From Spirochaetia bacterium UBA6919 (GTDB lineage Bacteria; Spirochaetota; UBA6919), in contig DKAT01000083.1 of assembly GCA_002450905.1 (NCBI GenBank), positions 1-64,000 on the forward strand: 64,000 nt of DNA, read 5' to 3'. Below the pieces are notes generated by a model, which was given only the letters and a program-made list of their open reading frames with translations, was not told the origin of the DNA and ran no database searches. Shown here one piece after another: positions 1 through 9,075 of this stretch (position 1 is the first letter of the stretch; every line of letters starts with the position of its first letter). Made by a program: the position numbers and the translations under genes.

Positions 1-189
1 GATTTAATCAAATGTGGTTTAATAATAATTTTAGGTACAATTATATTATGGCTGGAACAAAAAAGCCTTTCTATTGATGAATTTGCCTGGATAGGACTTG
101 GATTTACAATTATACCTCTTTGTATTGCAATTATCAGAGGGTTTTTATATATCAATGAATTAGAGAATAAGAACTCAAACAAGCCCTGA
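1..189 (+). CDS. C-terminal part of a membrane protein (5' end outside window)
   Basis: Frame 1 is open from the first base to a TGA at 187-189, giving 62 residues. Two hydrophobic stretches (about residues 6-17 and 34-48) flank a short polar loop containing WLEQKSLSIDE, and the polar tail ends in NKNSNKP. This looks like the last two membrane segments of a small integral membrane protein. It converges with the ankyrin gene, whose stop codon starts on the next base, so the two genes abut tail to tail. No family is recognisable from this fragment. Confidence 0.6.
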   Translation, partial: DLIKCGLIIILGTIILWLEQKSLSIDEFAWIGLGFTIIPLCIAIIRGFLYINELENKNSNKP

Positions 190-1317
190 TTATTTTTTAA
201 TTTCATTACCTCTCTTTCCACCTAATTCCTGAATAACCTGATAAGATTTTTCACTTGCAATATCTAGAGGAGTTTGCCCCAGATTATTTTTAAGATTGAT
301 TTCTCCACCTTGATAGATAAGATACCTTATGATATCGTCATATCCTCTTTCAGCAGCCAAATGAATTGGAGTCCATCCATATTTACTCTTGATATCAATT
401 TTTGCATTAAAATTAACCAATATTTTAACAACGATAAGATGTCCCTCAGAACATGCCTCATGGAGTGCTGACCATCCGCCCTTATCCACAGCATTGACAT
501 TTGCCTTGGATAGTAAAAGCATTTTTGTAATCCTGGCATAACCAAAATAGGCTGATTCGTGGAGTGGAGTTCCCCCACTGTTATCTATTTCGTTTACAGA
601 AACTTGTTTACTCAGAAGAATTCGAACTATATTCCTATTGCCTTCTCTGACTGCTAAATGAAGAGGGGTTTCGCCCCATTTATTTTTGATATCAAAAATT
701 ATGCCTTTTTTCACAAGAAATGAAAAGATGTTATTAAGATTCCCATATTGAATGGCGATATGAGCGAATGATTGATGATCTGTAGTAACGGCATTTAGGT
801 TTGCCTTATTTTTAATTAGGACTTTTGATTGAGATATTAATCCATATTTAACTGCCAGATGTAAAGGTGTCCAGCCCTTAATCATACCTGCATTCACGTT
901 TGCTCCGTGTTTGATTAATAATTTTGATATTCCTAATGTATTTTTATATACGGATAAATGAAGTGGGGTCCATCCAGGAGATTTAGTTGAAGTATTTATA
1001 AATCTAATTAACTGGGTATAATTTTTCTGATCTGAGCCTCTGATATCAGGAGCGTTGTCAATAAAGTGACTTATCATATATTTAACTATCTTATATCTCT
1101 TAAAATATACGGCTATATGAAGTGGATTCCAGTTTTTAAAATGCCCGGTTTTCCTGGTTGCAAAAAGATCTATTTCCCCATCAATGATATTTTTAGCTCT
1201 GTCATAATTGCCCTCTTTAATAGCAATAAACATATCATTTTGAAGGTCAGCAAATAAAAGCGTTTCAGTTCTTATTAGAGAACAAAATATTACTATGATA
1301 ATTACTACTTGTCTCAT
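190..1317 (-). CDS. Exported ankyrin-repeat protein
   Basis: 375 residues. The N-terminus is a hydrophobic signal sequence (about residues 3-23), so the repeats probably act in the periplasm or outside the cell. About ten ankyrin repeats of ~33 residues follow, with the signature G-x-TPLH-A appearing as GWTPLHLSV, GWTPLHLAV, GETPLHLAV, GGTPLHESA, GWSALHEAC, GWTPIHLAA and GQTPLDIAS. Ankyrin repeats are protein-binding scaffolds with no catalytic residues, so the partner cannot be predicted. The ribosome-binding site is weak. An AT-rich 265-bp spacer separates it from the divergent cyclase gene; no clear promoter stands out there. The protein could be an interaction module of a mobile region, because a decayed integrase lies 3 kb away. 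Confidence 0.85.
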   Translation of the reverse strand: MRQVVIIIVIFCSLIRTETLLFADLQNDMFIAIKEGNYDRAKNIIDGEIDLFATRKTGHFKNWNPLHIAVYFKRYKIVKYMISHFIDNAPDIRGSDQKNYTQLIRFINTSTKSPGWTPLHLSVYKNTLGISKLLIKHGANVNAGMIKGWTPLHLAVKYGLISQSKVLIKNKANLNAVTTDHQSFAHIAIQYGNLNNIFSFLVKKGIIFDIKNKWGETPLHLAVREGNRNIVRILLSKQVSVNEIDNSGGTPLHESAYFGYARITKMLLLSKANVNAVDKGGWSALHEACSEGHLIVVKILVNFNAKIDIKSKYGWTPIHLAAERGYDDIIRYLIYQGGEINLKNNLGQTPLDIASEKSYQVIQELGGKRGNEIKK

Positions 1318-1582
1318 AAGTATTACTTTTAAATTTATTAATAATAAAATAATTCATTTTAAAATATATTTTTTTAATGATCCTAATATAATGATAAATT
1401 AATATTTGTTAATGATAAAATTGTATTTATTTAAAAAAAATGAATAATATTAATCCTGTTTTAAAAAATGATTGAACATCCTTTAAATATTTTATATACT
1501 AAATTCCGAGGATAAATAAATTATCTACCAAAATTAAATAAGTACTCATTTGTATTGTCTGATCTTGGCCAAAGGATTAATT

Positions 1583-3475
1583 ATGAACACTACAATTACC
1601 CAATTAAATGGATTACTAAAGAAATTTAAAGATATAGAACAACAACTTGAAATAGGAAAAGATACTCCCCAGGTTATTGCAAAACTCCTCCCATTAGATA
1701 TTTTCTCAAAATCAGTTATTAACAGCAATAAATTCACTGAAGAACAGATCTCGCAACTAAAGAAAGGTATATCAGATAGAAACAGTCTCATTACAGCAAA
1801 AACCATTATACTTAAGATAACCAGAGATTTAATTACTAAAATTGATTACTTCTTGATAAACCTTGATAAAGTTCCTCAGGATGTAATAAATGGGGGGGTG
1901 CCAGCCATTCTCAATTTCATCCATAAAGTGGATCAAAGTATTATTCAGGAATCTCAAACTAAAGATAAATTAGAAAATGAACCGAATGAAGAACCCTTTT
2001 CTCAAGAGAAAAATAGAGCTGTCAATATTAAAGATAGCTTATCTGTACAGGAATTTTATACAAGTTATTTTTCTTCATCTGCACTACACCAAATTACTGA
2101 GTTCTTAAAAACTGGAGAGATGCCCCCAGCTTATAAAAAATACTTAACAGTTTGTTTCATTGATATGGTGGGATTTTCAACTATGTCCGAGACATTAGAA
2201 CCTGAGAAGGTCTTTCAAATTCTCAATTCTTTTTTTAGTCAAATCAATGAAACCATTGAAAATTATGGAGGCGATATAGACAAATTCATGGGAGATGCTC
2301 TTCTCGTGACGTTTAAAAGTGCTGAAAGTGCATTACGCTGTGGAATTGAAATCATCATCAAGGATTTGAACATTATTAATTTAAAATTAGATTTTATGGA
2401 TATACCAGAAATTAGAGTCCATGTTGGGATCAATACTGGATGGGTTATTCAGGGAAATGTGGGTTCAAGACAGCGTCGCGAAATTACTGTGATAGGAGAT
2501 GGTGTCAATGTTGCTGCCCGTGTACAAAGCATCTCGCCCCCCAATGAACTGTGGACGACATCCTCAACGATTGCTGCCGTTGGTAAGATTAAAAATATCT
2601 TTGAACAAATTGGAAGAAAAAAACTCAAAGGTAGAACTCAAGAAGCGATGATCTATAAACACACCAGGAAAGTCCCTGCCAGCCATTCTGTTTTTCTCAT
2701 TGAACCGAATTCCACAACTTTAAAATCCATCATCAGTGAAATGAACACAAATGGAATCCAATCAATTACCTCCGCAGCAAGTTCTAAAGAATTGGAAGAT
2801 CAGGTCATTTTAAATCGCACAAAAGTTATAGTTCTTGGTCCATCTATAACTATTGATGATTTGCCGAAGGTAATCGATGAAATCAAGAAAAAAGGCCGTC
2901 CCGAAATCCCTATCATCCCTATCATCCGTGAAAAAATTGAACAGAAAACCTTTGCTATGTATGAAAAACTAGGTCTTAATATTATCGTTCCATTTTATAA
3001 ACCAGATGGAATTAATAAATTAAAAGATGTTATGATCACCGAAGAAGTTAAAGAAATTCCTGTACGTCAAACAGAACCAGAACCTGAAGAAATCAAACCT
3101 GAACCTGAGCCAGAACAAAAACCATTAAAACCAATTCCAAAGGGAGAACACGAAAGATTTAGTCTTTCCGTTAAGGACAATCAAATTGCTTTAACGATTA
3201 ATGATTTTCTCCATAAAAAAGAGATTGATAATTTGTCCAGTGATATTGCAAAACTTTGGTTATATTCCACTCATAAAGCAAATATGTTTATTTTTAATTT
3301 ACAATCAATGGATCCGGCGGATGTAAATATTAATTATTTAAATGAGTTAATGAATATATTAATTTTTAATCCAAATCCCAAAGAAGTTGATGTAAAAATA
3401 ATACCTCCCGATAATTTCTCTAAAGAAATATTAGATGAAGTTAAAAATAATTTTGTATATAATTTTCAAGATTAA
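1583..3475 (+). CDS. Class III adenylate/guanylate cyclase with receiver-like and C-terminal orphan domains
   Basis: About 630 residues. I chose the ATG at 1583 because AAAGGA lies 6 bases upstream; an in-frame TTG at 1550 lacks such a site. Residues ~1-180 are helical and unassigned. Residues ~187-350 form a class III nucleotide cyclase: FIDMVGFSTMSE and DKFMGDALLV carry the two metal-binding Asp, the Lys in DKF suggests ATP as substrate, and GDGVNVAARV supplies the catalytic Asn and Arg. Residues ~367-482 resemble a response-regulator receiver, but the phospho-acceptor position reads VIVLGPS, with no Asp. A Pro/Glu-rich linker (~496-516) leads to an unassigned alpha/beta domain (~523-630). 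No membrane segment is evident, so it is probably cytosolic. The product is probably cAMP; the input signal is unknown. Confidence 0.9.
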   Translation: MNTTITQLNGLLKKFKDIEQQLEIGKDTPQVIAKLLPLDIFSKSVINSNKFTEEQISQLKKGISDRNSLITAKTIILKITRDLITKIDYFLINLDKVPQDVINGGVPAILNFIHKVDQSIIQESQTKDKLENEPNEEPFSQEKNRAVNIKDSLSVQEFYTSYFSSSALHQITEFLKTGEMPPAYKKYLTVCFIDMVGFSTMSETLEPEKVFQILNSFFSQINETIENYGGDIDKFMGDALLVTFKSAESALRCGIEIIIKDLNIINLKLDFMDIPEIRVHVGINTGWVIQGNVGSRQRREITVIGDGVNVAARVQSISPPNELWTTSSTIAAVGKIKNIFEQIGRKKLKGRTQEAMIYKHTRKVPASHSVFLIEPNSTTLKSIISEMNTNGIQSITSAASSKELEDQVILNRTKVIVLGPSITIDDLPKVIDEIKKKGRPEIPIIPIIREKIEQKTFAMYEKLGLNIIVPFYKPDGINKLKDVMITEEVKEIPVRQTEPEPEEIKPEPEPEQKPLKPIPKGEHERFSLSVKDNQIALTINDFLHKKEIDNLSSDIAKLWLYSTHKANMFIFNLQSMDPADVNINYLNELMNILIFNPNPKEVDVKIIPPDNFSKEILDEVKNNFVYNFQD

Positions 3476-3757
3476 TTGACAATTTATTTCAGAACTTTGC
3501 TTGCAGAATTTTATTTTATACTGACATGAAAAATAAATATGATTAATTATTGGAAATTAATATACGAGACTCCTTCAAGAATTTTGGGAATACTTCACTA
3601 TTACTTGCATATTTTAAAATTAAAAGCGTTTATATCAGTATCAAGAATTATGAAAGAGTAATCCTATGAAAGTTACAATGTCATACAGTTAATTTATTTA
3701 ATATCTGTATTAAATTAAGTCATGTGTATTTGAACTTCATCTCAGGAGGAATAATTA

Positions 3758-3997
3758 GTGGTTCTTAAGAAAAGGTTATTGTTAAATTTTCTACTTATAA
3801 TAATTTTGAGTATGTTTTGTACTTACAATTGTAATAATAAAGACTTGCCAAAGAAAATATCCAATGAGATTATAAGATCAAGTGATTTAGCTAATAAGAA
3901 TTTAGAACCAATAAATTATGAACCTTACAATTCTTTAGAAAAAGCACTTAAGGATCCACTTAACTTCTTGTATCAAATTTGGGGTTCACTCCAATAA
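3758..3997 (+). CDS. Small exported, possibly lipoprotein-like orphan
   Basis: 79 residues starting at GTG, with a strong AGGAGGA 7 bases upstream, which supports real translation. Residues 4-23 are a hydrophobic signal sequence ending near Cys21 and Cys25 (MFCTYNC), a poor match to a standard lipobox. The rest is short, polar and Asn-rich. The abrupt end after WGSLQ suggests it may be a truncated remnant of a longer gene. The 282 bases before it and the 218 bases after it are AT-rich and hold nothing else I can support. Function unknown. Confidence 0.5.
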   Translation: MVLKKRLLLNFLLIIILSMFCTYNCNNKDLPKKISNEIIRSSDLANKNLEPINYEPYNSLEKALKDPLNFLYQIWGSLQ

Positions 3998-4215
3998 TTA
4001 GATAGTTTGTTTAGAAAATCATTTAAAGAATTAATATTTTCATGATCCCACTGTGACTCTCCTCTAAATAACTGCTCATGTACTTTTTTTTATTTGGCGT
4101 TTTATTATTTTCTTTACTTTTTTTCTTACCCATAAAATCATTTTAAACTTATCTTGTCTAATTATTTTCCTTGCTAAAGCCATCTTTTAAGTGATTATAT
4201 AGCTTCTCATGTTTT

Positions 4216-4419
4216 TCAAGTCATGGATTCATACTTACCTAATGCCTTCATAAGTCTGTCAGTTTCTTCCTTCTCAAATTTCATAATCCTTTCATCTGAT
4301 TCTTTTGAAATTTCTTTGAGGGTTTTGCTGATTGCTTCACTGATGTTATCACCTATTTGCTTGGCAAACTGGTTTAGTCTTTTTTCAAGATAGTCTTTTG
4401 TGATGTTTTCCTCTGGCAT
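4216..4419 (-). CDS. Small charged helical protein next to the integrase
   Basis: 67 residues, almost entirely predicted helix with heptad-like spacing (KRLNQFAKQIGDNISEAI, then ESDERIMKFEKEETDRLMKAL), so probably a coiled coil. AGGAG lies about 8 bases before the ATG. It starts 13 bases after the integrase remnant's stop on the same strand, so it was probably co-transcribed with it. Small coiled-coil proteins of this sort often accompany phage- or island-type recombinases, but I recognise no family and infer no activity. Confidence 0.55.
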   Translation of the reverse strand: MPEENITKDYLEKRLNQFAKQIGDNISEAISKTLKEISKESDERIMKFEKEETDRLMKALGKYESMT

Positions 4420-4432
4420 GGTGAAACTCCTA

Positions 4433-5485
4433 TTAAATCACTTCAATTTTAGGTAGCATATTGATAGCTTCAATTTTTTTCTGGTCAATAATCTTAGCAT
4501 ATATTTGGGTGTGTTTAATGCTGGTATGTCCTAATAATTTGCTCACAGTGTACAGATCAACACCAGAAGTTAAACTTAGTGTAGCAAAAGTATGTCTTGA
4601 TGTATGGAAAGATATTTTCTTTTGGAGATTAGCATTTTGATACCAGTTTCTTATTACTTTCCAAATGTGGGGTTCAGAAGGTAAAATAAAGACATTTGCA
4701 TTGGGTAAAGGAATAATCTTGGTTCTTTTCATTGTTAAAATCTCCATTGCTGTTTTGGATAAGGGTAAATAGAGACTTTCTTTGGTCTTTTGCTGATCAA
4801 TGATCAATTGGTTATTTTTGACATTATCCCATTTTAATGATTTTATATCTGATAATCTTAGTCCTGTAAAGCATCCAAATAAGAAGGCTTTTTTAACTTC
4901 CTCATTCATACAATGGGTTTTTATGAGGGATTCAATTTCATGGACTTCTAAATAGGTTCTTTGGCTATCTCTCCTGGGTATTTGATCAATATTTTGGGCT
5001 GGATTGATCATGATGATCTTATCTTTCACAGCCTGTCTAAAACTTGCCTTGATCTTTGAAAAATAGATGTGAGCTGTACTTTGAGAAACCTTTGTTAATA
5101 AATATTCTTTAAACGTTTCAAGCCATTCTTCTGATATTGCTGAAAACTGGGTATAACCCTTTGTGAAATTGTGTAGATGCTTCCTGGTGTTCCTCCAAGC
5201 CTTTTCTGTAATTGGCTTCTTAGAAACCAGTCAATCAAAATAATCTACATAATTAGACTTTTTTTTAAAGGTAGGGACGAAACCATGTTCATGATGCAAT
5301 ATTTCCAATTCTCTCTTGGCTCTAATACTTTCACCTAATATCATGGATTCTTTTTTCAAAGCAATATCTTTTGGATTATAATGTATGTTTAGAAATTCAT
5401 AAGTCCTTTTTCCATTTTGGTAAATATCAAGGTATAAAGATACTTCTCCAGAAGATAACTTCTTATGTCTTAGTTTAACAGCCAT
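4433..5485 (-). pseudogene. Tyrosine recombinase (integrase), interrupted by one in-frame TGA
   Basis: One reading frame of 351 codons encodes a complete tyrosine recombinase except for a TGA at 5231-5233. The part before it (84 residues, from MAVKLRHKKLSSGEVSLYLD) resembles the Arm DNA-binding domain of Bacteroidetes-type integrases. The codons after the TGA continue in the same frame with a core-binding domain (WRNTRKHLHNF, then STAHIYFSKIKASFRQAV) and the catalytic domain: GLRLSD (Arg), HTSRHTF (His-x-x-Arg), LLGHTS (His) and the Tyr in HTQIYAKI. All catalytic residues are intact, so the break looks recent. An internal ATG could yield a C-terminal fragment of 198 residues or fewer. A tRNA-like 3' end lies about 230 bases upstream, the expected place for an attachment site. 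Confidence 0.85.
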
Positions 5486-5715
5486 CTTATCACTGTCCTT
5501 TTTTAAGGATAAATTTTAAATATTTCCTAATATTTTTTGATATTTTTCCATGAATATAATATACTAAAATTAATTATTTTGAGTAACAACTGGGTAACAA
5601 AAATCCTGTAAATATAAGAAAATGAAGTGAAATTAAAAGAAAGGTAATTTGTATTAATTTATCATATTATTATCATTTAATATGTTTTTATTTTCCTTTG
5701 ATTTGACAAGAATAA

Positions 5716-5742
5716 TTAGGGTTCAATTCCTTTCGCCGGCTC
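5716..5742 (+). other. tRNA 3'-end remnant, probable integration (att) site
   Basis: The plus strand reads like the T-arm and acceptor 3' half of a tRNA: TTCAATT at 5722-5728 as the T loop, flanked by a partly paired stem, then CGCCGGC plus a T discriminator. GCCGGC acceptor ends are common in tRNA-Thr. No D-arm or anticodon arm lies upstream, so this is a fragment. Tyrosine recombinases usually insert at tRNA 3' ends and duplicate them; with this orientation the intact tRNA should lie to the left, beyond the window. The rest of the 317-bp gene-free stretch (5486-5802) is AT-rich with nothing further visible. Confidence 0.5.
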
Positions 5743-5802
5743 ACTTTCTTCTTTTCACCTCACACAAATTTTATGGTGATTCTCATCGAAAATAAAAACA
5801 GA

Positions 5803-6903
5803 TTATCTTAAATAAACTTGACTATTTTCTACCTGGAAGAGATTTGAGTTTGAAAGTATTTTTTCAAGTCCTTGTGTTGATGTTGCAGTGAAGATATTCT
5901 GTCTTCCTTCAATGAGATTTAAGAATGACCCTTTCTTATAGTCATCGAGATCCAACAAAATATCGTCCAGGAGTAAAATACTTTTACACTGAGATTCCTG
6001 GTCAATATATTGAGCCATAGATAACTTTAATATTATCGACCCTGCCCTTGTTTGACCCTGGGATGCAAACCTTTTAAAATCGATTGATCCATTACGGATA
6101 TAAAAATCGTCTTTATGGGGACCGTATAAGCTTTGTTTATAAATTATTTCTTTATCAATATTCTCTTCGATCTTTTTTCTGAACAAGTCCTGGATCGGTA
6201 TATTATTATTCAGTGACCCTATGGAAGAGTGATATTGCAACGAGAAATCGGGAATGTTAAATCTCATTTGGTTAAATAATTCTTTAGCTATATTATTCAT
6301 TGGATTAAAAAACTTTTTTCTTAAAGATATAATGAGAGATCCTTTTTCAATGAGTGGATCATTCCATGCTGTTAATATTTTTTTATCATATTTCTTTTCT
6401 GAGATTTGTCTTATTGAGGCATTACGATGTCTTAAAATCTTTTGATATTCCTGAAGGGTTTTGAAATATAGATTGTCAGCTAATGAGAGTGTGATATCAA
6501 GATATTTTCTACGGACTGATGGAGCCCCTGTAATCAAATAAATATCGGGGTGGGAGAGGATCACAATTTTGACATTTCCTATGGCTGAGGATAATTTTTT
6601 ACATTCCTGTTCATTATATGAGAGTTTTTTTTTGTCATTATGATATCCCATACTCACAGAGAAATTATGATTATTATTTTGAAAATCCCCTTTAATATAA
6701 TAGGATTCTTCTCCATGTTTTATTAAATCATTGTCTCTTACTTGCCTATGAGATTTCATGAGTGCTAAAATATATATAGATTCAAGGATATTTGTCTTAC
6801 CCTGTCCATTTTCACCCATTAGAAGGTTGTTTTGAGGATTGAAATTTACTTCGACCGAATTATAATTACGAAAGTTTTTTAGAATAAGTTTATTTATTTG
6901 CAT
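5803..6903 (-). CDS. recF: DNA replication and repair protein RecF
   Basis: 366 residues, normal RecF length. RecF is an SMC-like ABC ATPase that, with RecO and RecR, loads RecA at gapped DNA in the cytosol. The N-terminal LILKNFRNY motif is followed by the Walker A GENGQGKT (residues 30-37). Near the C-terminus come the signature region SQGQTRAGSIILKLS and a Walker B ILLLDDILLDLDD. It sits last in an apparent minus-strand run behind the MoxR gene (41-bp gap) rather than in the usual dnaA-dnaN-recF neighbourhood, so the replication-origin cluster has been rearranged or recF has moved. No sign of damage. Confidence 0.95.
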   Translation of the reverse strand: MQINKLILKNFRNYNSVEVNFNPQNNLLMGENGQGKTNILESIYILALMKSHRQVRDNDLIKHGEESYYIKGDFQNNNHNFSVSMGYHNDKKKLSYNEQECKKLSSAIGNVKIVILSHPDIYLITGAPSVRRKYLDITLSLADNLYFKTLQEYQKILRHRNASIRQISEKKYDKKILTAWNDPLIEKGSLIISLRKKFFNPMNNIAKELFNQMRFNIPDFSLQYHSSIGSLNNNIPIQDLFRKKIEENIDKEIIYKQSLYGPHKDDFYIRNGSIDFKRFASQGQTRAGSIILKLSMAQYIDQESQCKSILLLDDILLDLDDYKKGSFLNLIEGRQNIFTATSTQGLEKILSNSNLFQVENSQVYLR

Positions 6904-6944
6904 TATTTATTATACATAAGTTTTAAAAATGGATTTCAATTCTT

Positions 6945-7928
6945 TTATGGGACAGCTACCCTCTGAAAGATATGATCTATAATATGATCTGATGTCATTT
7001 CTTCGGCTTCTGCTTCGTAACTTATAATAATTCTATGGCGTAAAACATCCTTGCCGATAGCCTTAATATCTTCTGGGAGCACATAAGCACGGCCTTTTAA
7101 AAATGCATGACCTTTCCCAGCCAATGCAAGATATATTGATGCTCTTGGGGAGGCTCCGTAGTTTAACCATTGCGAAGGGAGACCATATTCTTTCGGCGAT
7201 CTGGTGGCTGATACAATATGGGTAATATAATCTAAAACCTTTTCATCGATATATATTTTTTTTATAATATTCTGAAAGTTTAAAACATCCTCTCTGTGGA
7301 GAATAGTCCGTGTTTCATTTATTTCTGAGCCCAGTACCAGTTGAATAATCTTTTTTTCTTCTTCTATAGGAGGATAACCAATTTTTACTTTTAACATAAA
7401 TCTGTCAACCTGAGCTTCTGGAAGGGGATATGTCCCCTCCTGCTCGATGGGATTTTCTGTAGCCAGAACCCAGAATATATTATCCAGTGCATAGGTCTTC
7501 TTGCCCAGTGTGACTTGTTTTTCCTGCATACATTCCAATAGGGCGCTCTGGACTTTACTTGGAGCTCTATTGATTTCATCAGCCAGTATGATATTAGAAA
7601 ATATGGGACCTTTTCTTATGGAAAACTTACTGGTCTTTTGATTATAAATCAGGGTGCCCAGAAGATCTGCAGGGAGAAGATCCGGAGTGAACTGGATACG
7701 TTTAAACTCCGTATTGATTGTTTTTGCAATGGTTTTTATAGCTAGTGTCTTTGCTAGTCCTGGGACTCCCTCTAATAAGATATGCCCTCCTGTGAATAAT
7801 CCAATGAGGAGTTTTTCTATCATATCCCTTTGTCCAACAATTGATTGTCCTATTTCCTGAATGAGGCGATTTATTTTGCCTGACTCATTATTAATTTCAT
7901 TTTGGATAGTATCATATTTTTCTGTCAT
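6945..7928 (-). CDS. MoxR-family AAA+ ATPase
   Basis: 327 residues, typical for MoxR. These ATPases act as chaperones for VWA or DUF58 proteins and metal-centre assembly. Walker A GVPGLAKT is at residues 54-61, Walker B is IILADEINRAP, and the family-typical ATENPIEQEGTYPLPEAQVDRF (sensor 1 and Arg-finger region) is intact. The gene begins 12 bases after the membrane-protein gene upstream and is followed by recF. Its usual partner, a DUF58 protein, is not adjacent; a DUF58 gene begins 55 kb away at the right end of the window. Confidence 0.93.
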   Translation of the reverse strand: MTEKYDTIQNEINNESGKINRLIQEIGQSIVGQRDMIEKLLIGLFTGGHILLEGVPGLAKTLAIKTIAKTINTEFKRIQFTPDLLPADLLGTLIYNQKTSKFSIRKGPIFSNIILADEINRAPSKVQSALLECMQEKQVTLGKKTYALDNIFWVLATENPIEQEGTYPLPEAQVDRFMLKVKIGYPPIEEEKKIIQLVLGSEINETRTILHREDVLNFQNIIKKIYIDEKVLDYITHIVSATRSPKEYGLPSQWLNYGASPRASIYLALAGKGHAFLKGRAYVLPEDIKAIGKDVLRHRIIISYEAEAEEMTSDHIIDHIFQRVAVP

Positions 7929-7940
7929 GTTTAAATTTCC

Positions 7941-8765
7941 TTAAATTAATTCCTTAGATAATATATTGGTATATAAAAACGTTTTTAATGTCTCGTCCAG
8001 AAGTTCCAATTCATCGGATGATATGACTTTTTTTGAAGATAAATGGATGATTCTTGTGAGAAGAGTCCGTGTATTATTTTTAATATTACTCATACTCAGA
8101 GAAATAATCTGATGTGTGGAGAAATGAGATTTTGTTTTCAGATTTATATATTGAGTTATTAATCTTATGATTTTTTCCTGTGTGAAATCATTATTTTTGA
8201 TTAATTTATGAAGGGAGCGATAAGTTTTTATCTCTAAAAAGTATCTGTAACTTTTAGGAGGTGAAAATAAGAACCATATAATAATGAATAGAACAGCAAT
8301 TATAGATATAATGCCCAGCAGATAGTATTTTAAGAGATCGTACCAGCTTCTAATGATTTTTATTTTTTGTTTTGGAACTGTGAAAAATGGATGTGAATTT
8401 TTAAATGCTATGAATAAATTAGGTGTTTTATAAATCCCCATTTTTTTAGCTTTAAAAAAAAATGTCATTTTAATATGAATTGGGTTTTGATTTAATTTAT
8501 TCGTGTCGAGAATAATATTATTCGTTGAGTGGTGTAACTTGACATTGACCAATTCCATTTCATCGAGGGTTAAGACTTTTGGATAGAATAAGGATAGGTG
8601 GTCAGGTGAGGATTTATCAACATGAACCTGTAAATTAACATGGAGGGGGAATATTTCATTGATTTGAACTACGTCTTGATCAAATTGGATTTGATAAGAT
8701 TTTACCGTGACGTTAGCAAATGATATGAGGGGTACAAATATTAGTATAATGATAATGAAATACAT
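7941..8765 (-). CDS. Membrane protein of the Bat/MoxR cluster (BatD-like)
   Basis: 274 residues. A signal sequence (about residues 2-17) is followed by a ~125-residue beta-rich extracytoplasmic domain, a single membrane span near residues 150-170 (LLGIISIIAVLFIIIWFLF) and a cytosolic helical tail. This layout resembles the BatD or DUF4381-type proteins that accompany MoxR ATPases, although sequence similarity alone is too weak for a firm family call. It lies 12 bases upstream of moxR on the same strand, so the two are probably co-transcribed and may form a membrane-anchored complex. Confidence 0.65.
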   Translation of the reverse strand: MYFIIIILIFVPLISFANVTVKSYQIQFDQDVVQINEIFPLHVNLQVHVDKSSPDHLSLFYPKVLTLDEMELVNVKLHHSTNNIILDTNKLNQNPIHIKMTFFFKAKKMGIYKTPNLFIAFKNSHPFFTVPKQKIKIIRSWYDLLKYYLLGIISIIAVLFIIIWFLFSPPKSYRYFLEIKTYRSLHKLIKNNDFTQEKIIRLITQYINLKTKSHFSTHQIISLSMSNIKNNTRTLLTRIIHLSSKKVISSDELELLDETLKTFLYTNILSKELI

Positions 8766-9075
8766 AATAGGTTAATATAACAGAAAATCATTGGAAGTTC
8801 AAGGATTTCAGATCAGCAAAAAAGATTTTCAATGCCATGATTTTAGAATTTGAACTTTTTTCAGGAATATATTTATTATCGAAACCGAAGGCTATTTTCT
8901 GTCTTACTGAGCTTGATCAATGAATTATGAAATCATCTGAATAATCCCAGGTGATTCGATTTTAAAAGTTTTACAATAAAATTATAGAAAATTATTTTTT
9001 TTTATTTGAAATCTTGTTATTATATATAAATATTTATTAATTTATAAATAGTTAGATCGTATCATAGGAGGTTTG
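8766..9075. other. Divergent AT-rich intergenic region
   Basis: This 310-bp gap lies between the minus-strand bat/moxR/recF run and a plus-strand exported orphan. It must hold promoters for both directions. A TTGAAA near 9006 followed by TATATAAA near 9022 could serve the plus strand, but the spacing is poor. The only firm signal is the TAGGAGG at 9065-9071, the ribosome-binding site of the gene at 9076. No RNA gene or repeat was seen. Confidence 0.4.

Noticed and set aside
4023..4133. A 36-aa Lys-rich minus-strand frame
   Set aside because: No ribosome-binding site, extreme Lys/Asn composition expected by chance in AT-rich DNA, no conserved motif.
5231..5233. TGA in the integrase read as Trp or another amino acid (recoding)
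   Set aside because: TGA ends other genes here (for example at 187-189 and at the yeaH/spoVR overlap) and Trp is encoded by TGG throughout, so a nonsense mutation is simpler.
5640..5742. A complete tRNA gene
   Set aside because: Only the T-arm and acceptor end are recognisable; no D-arm or anticodon arm lies upstream.
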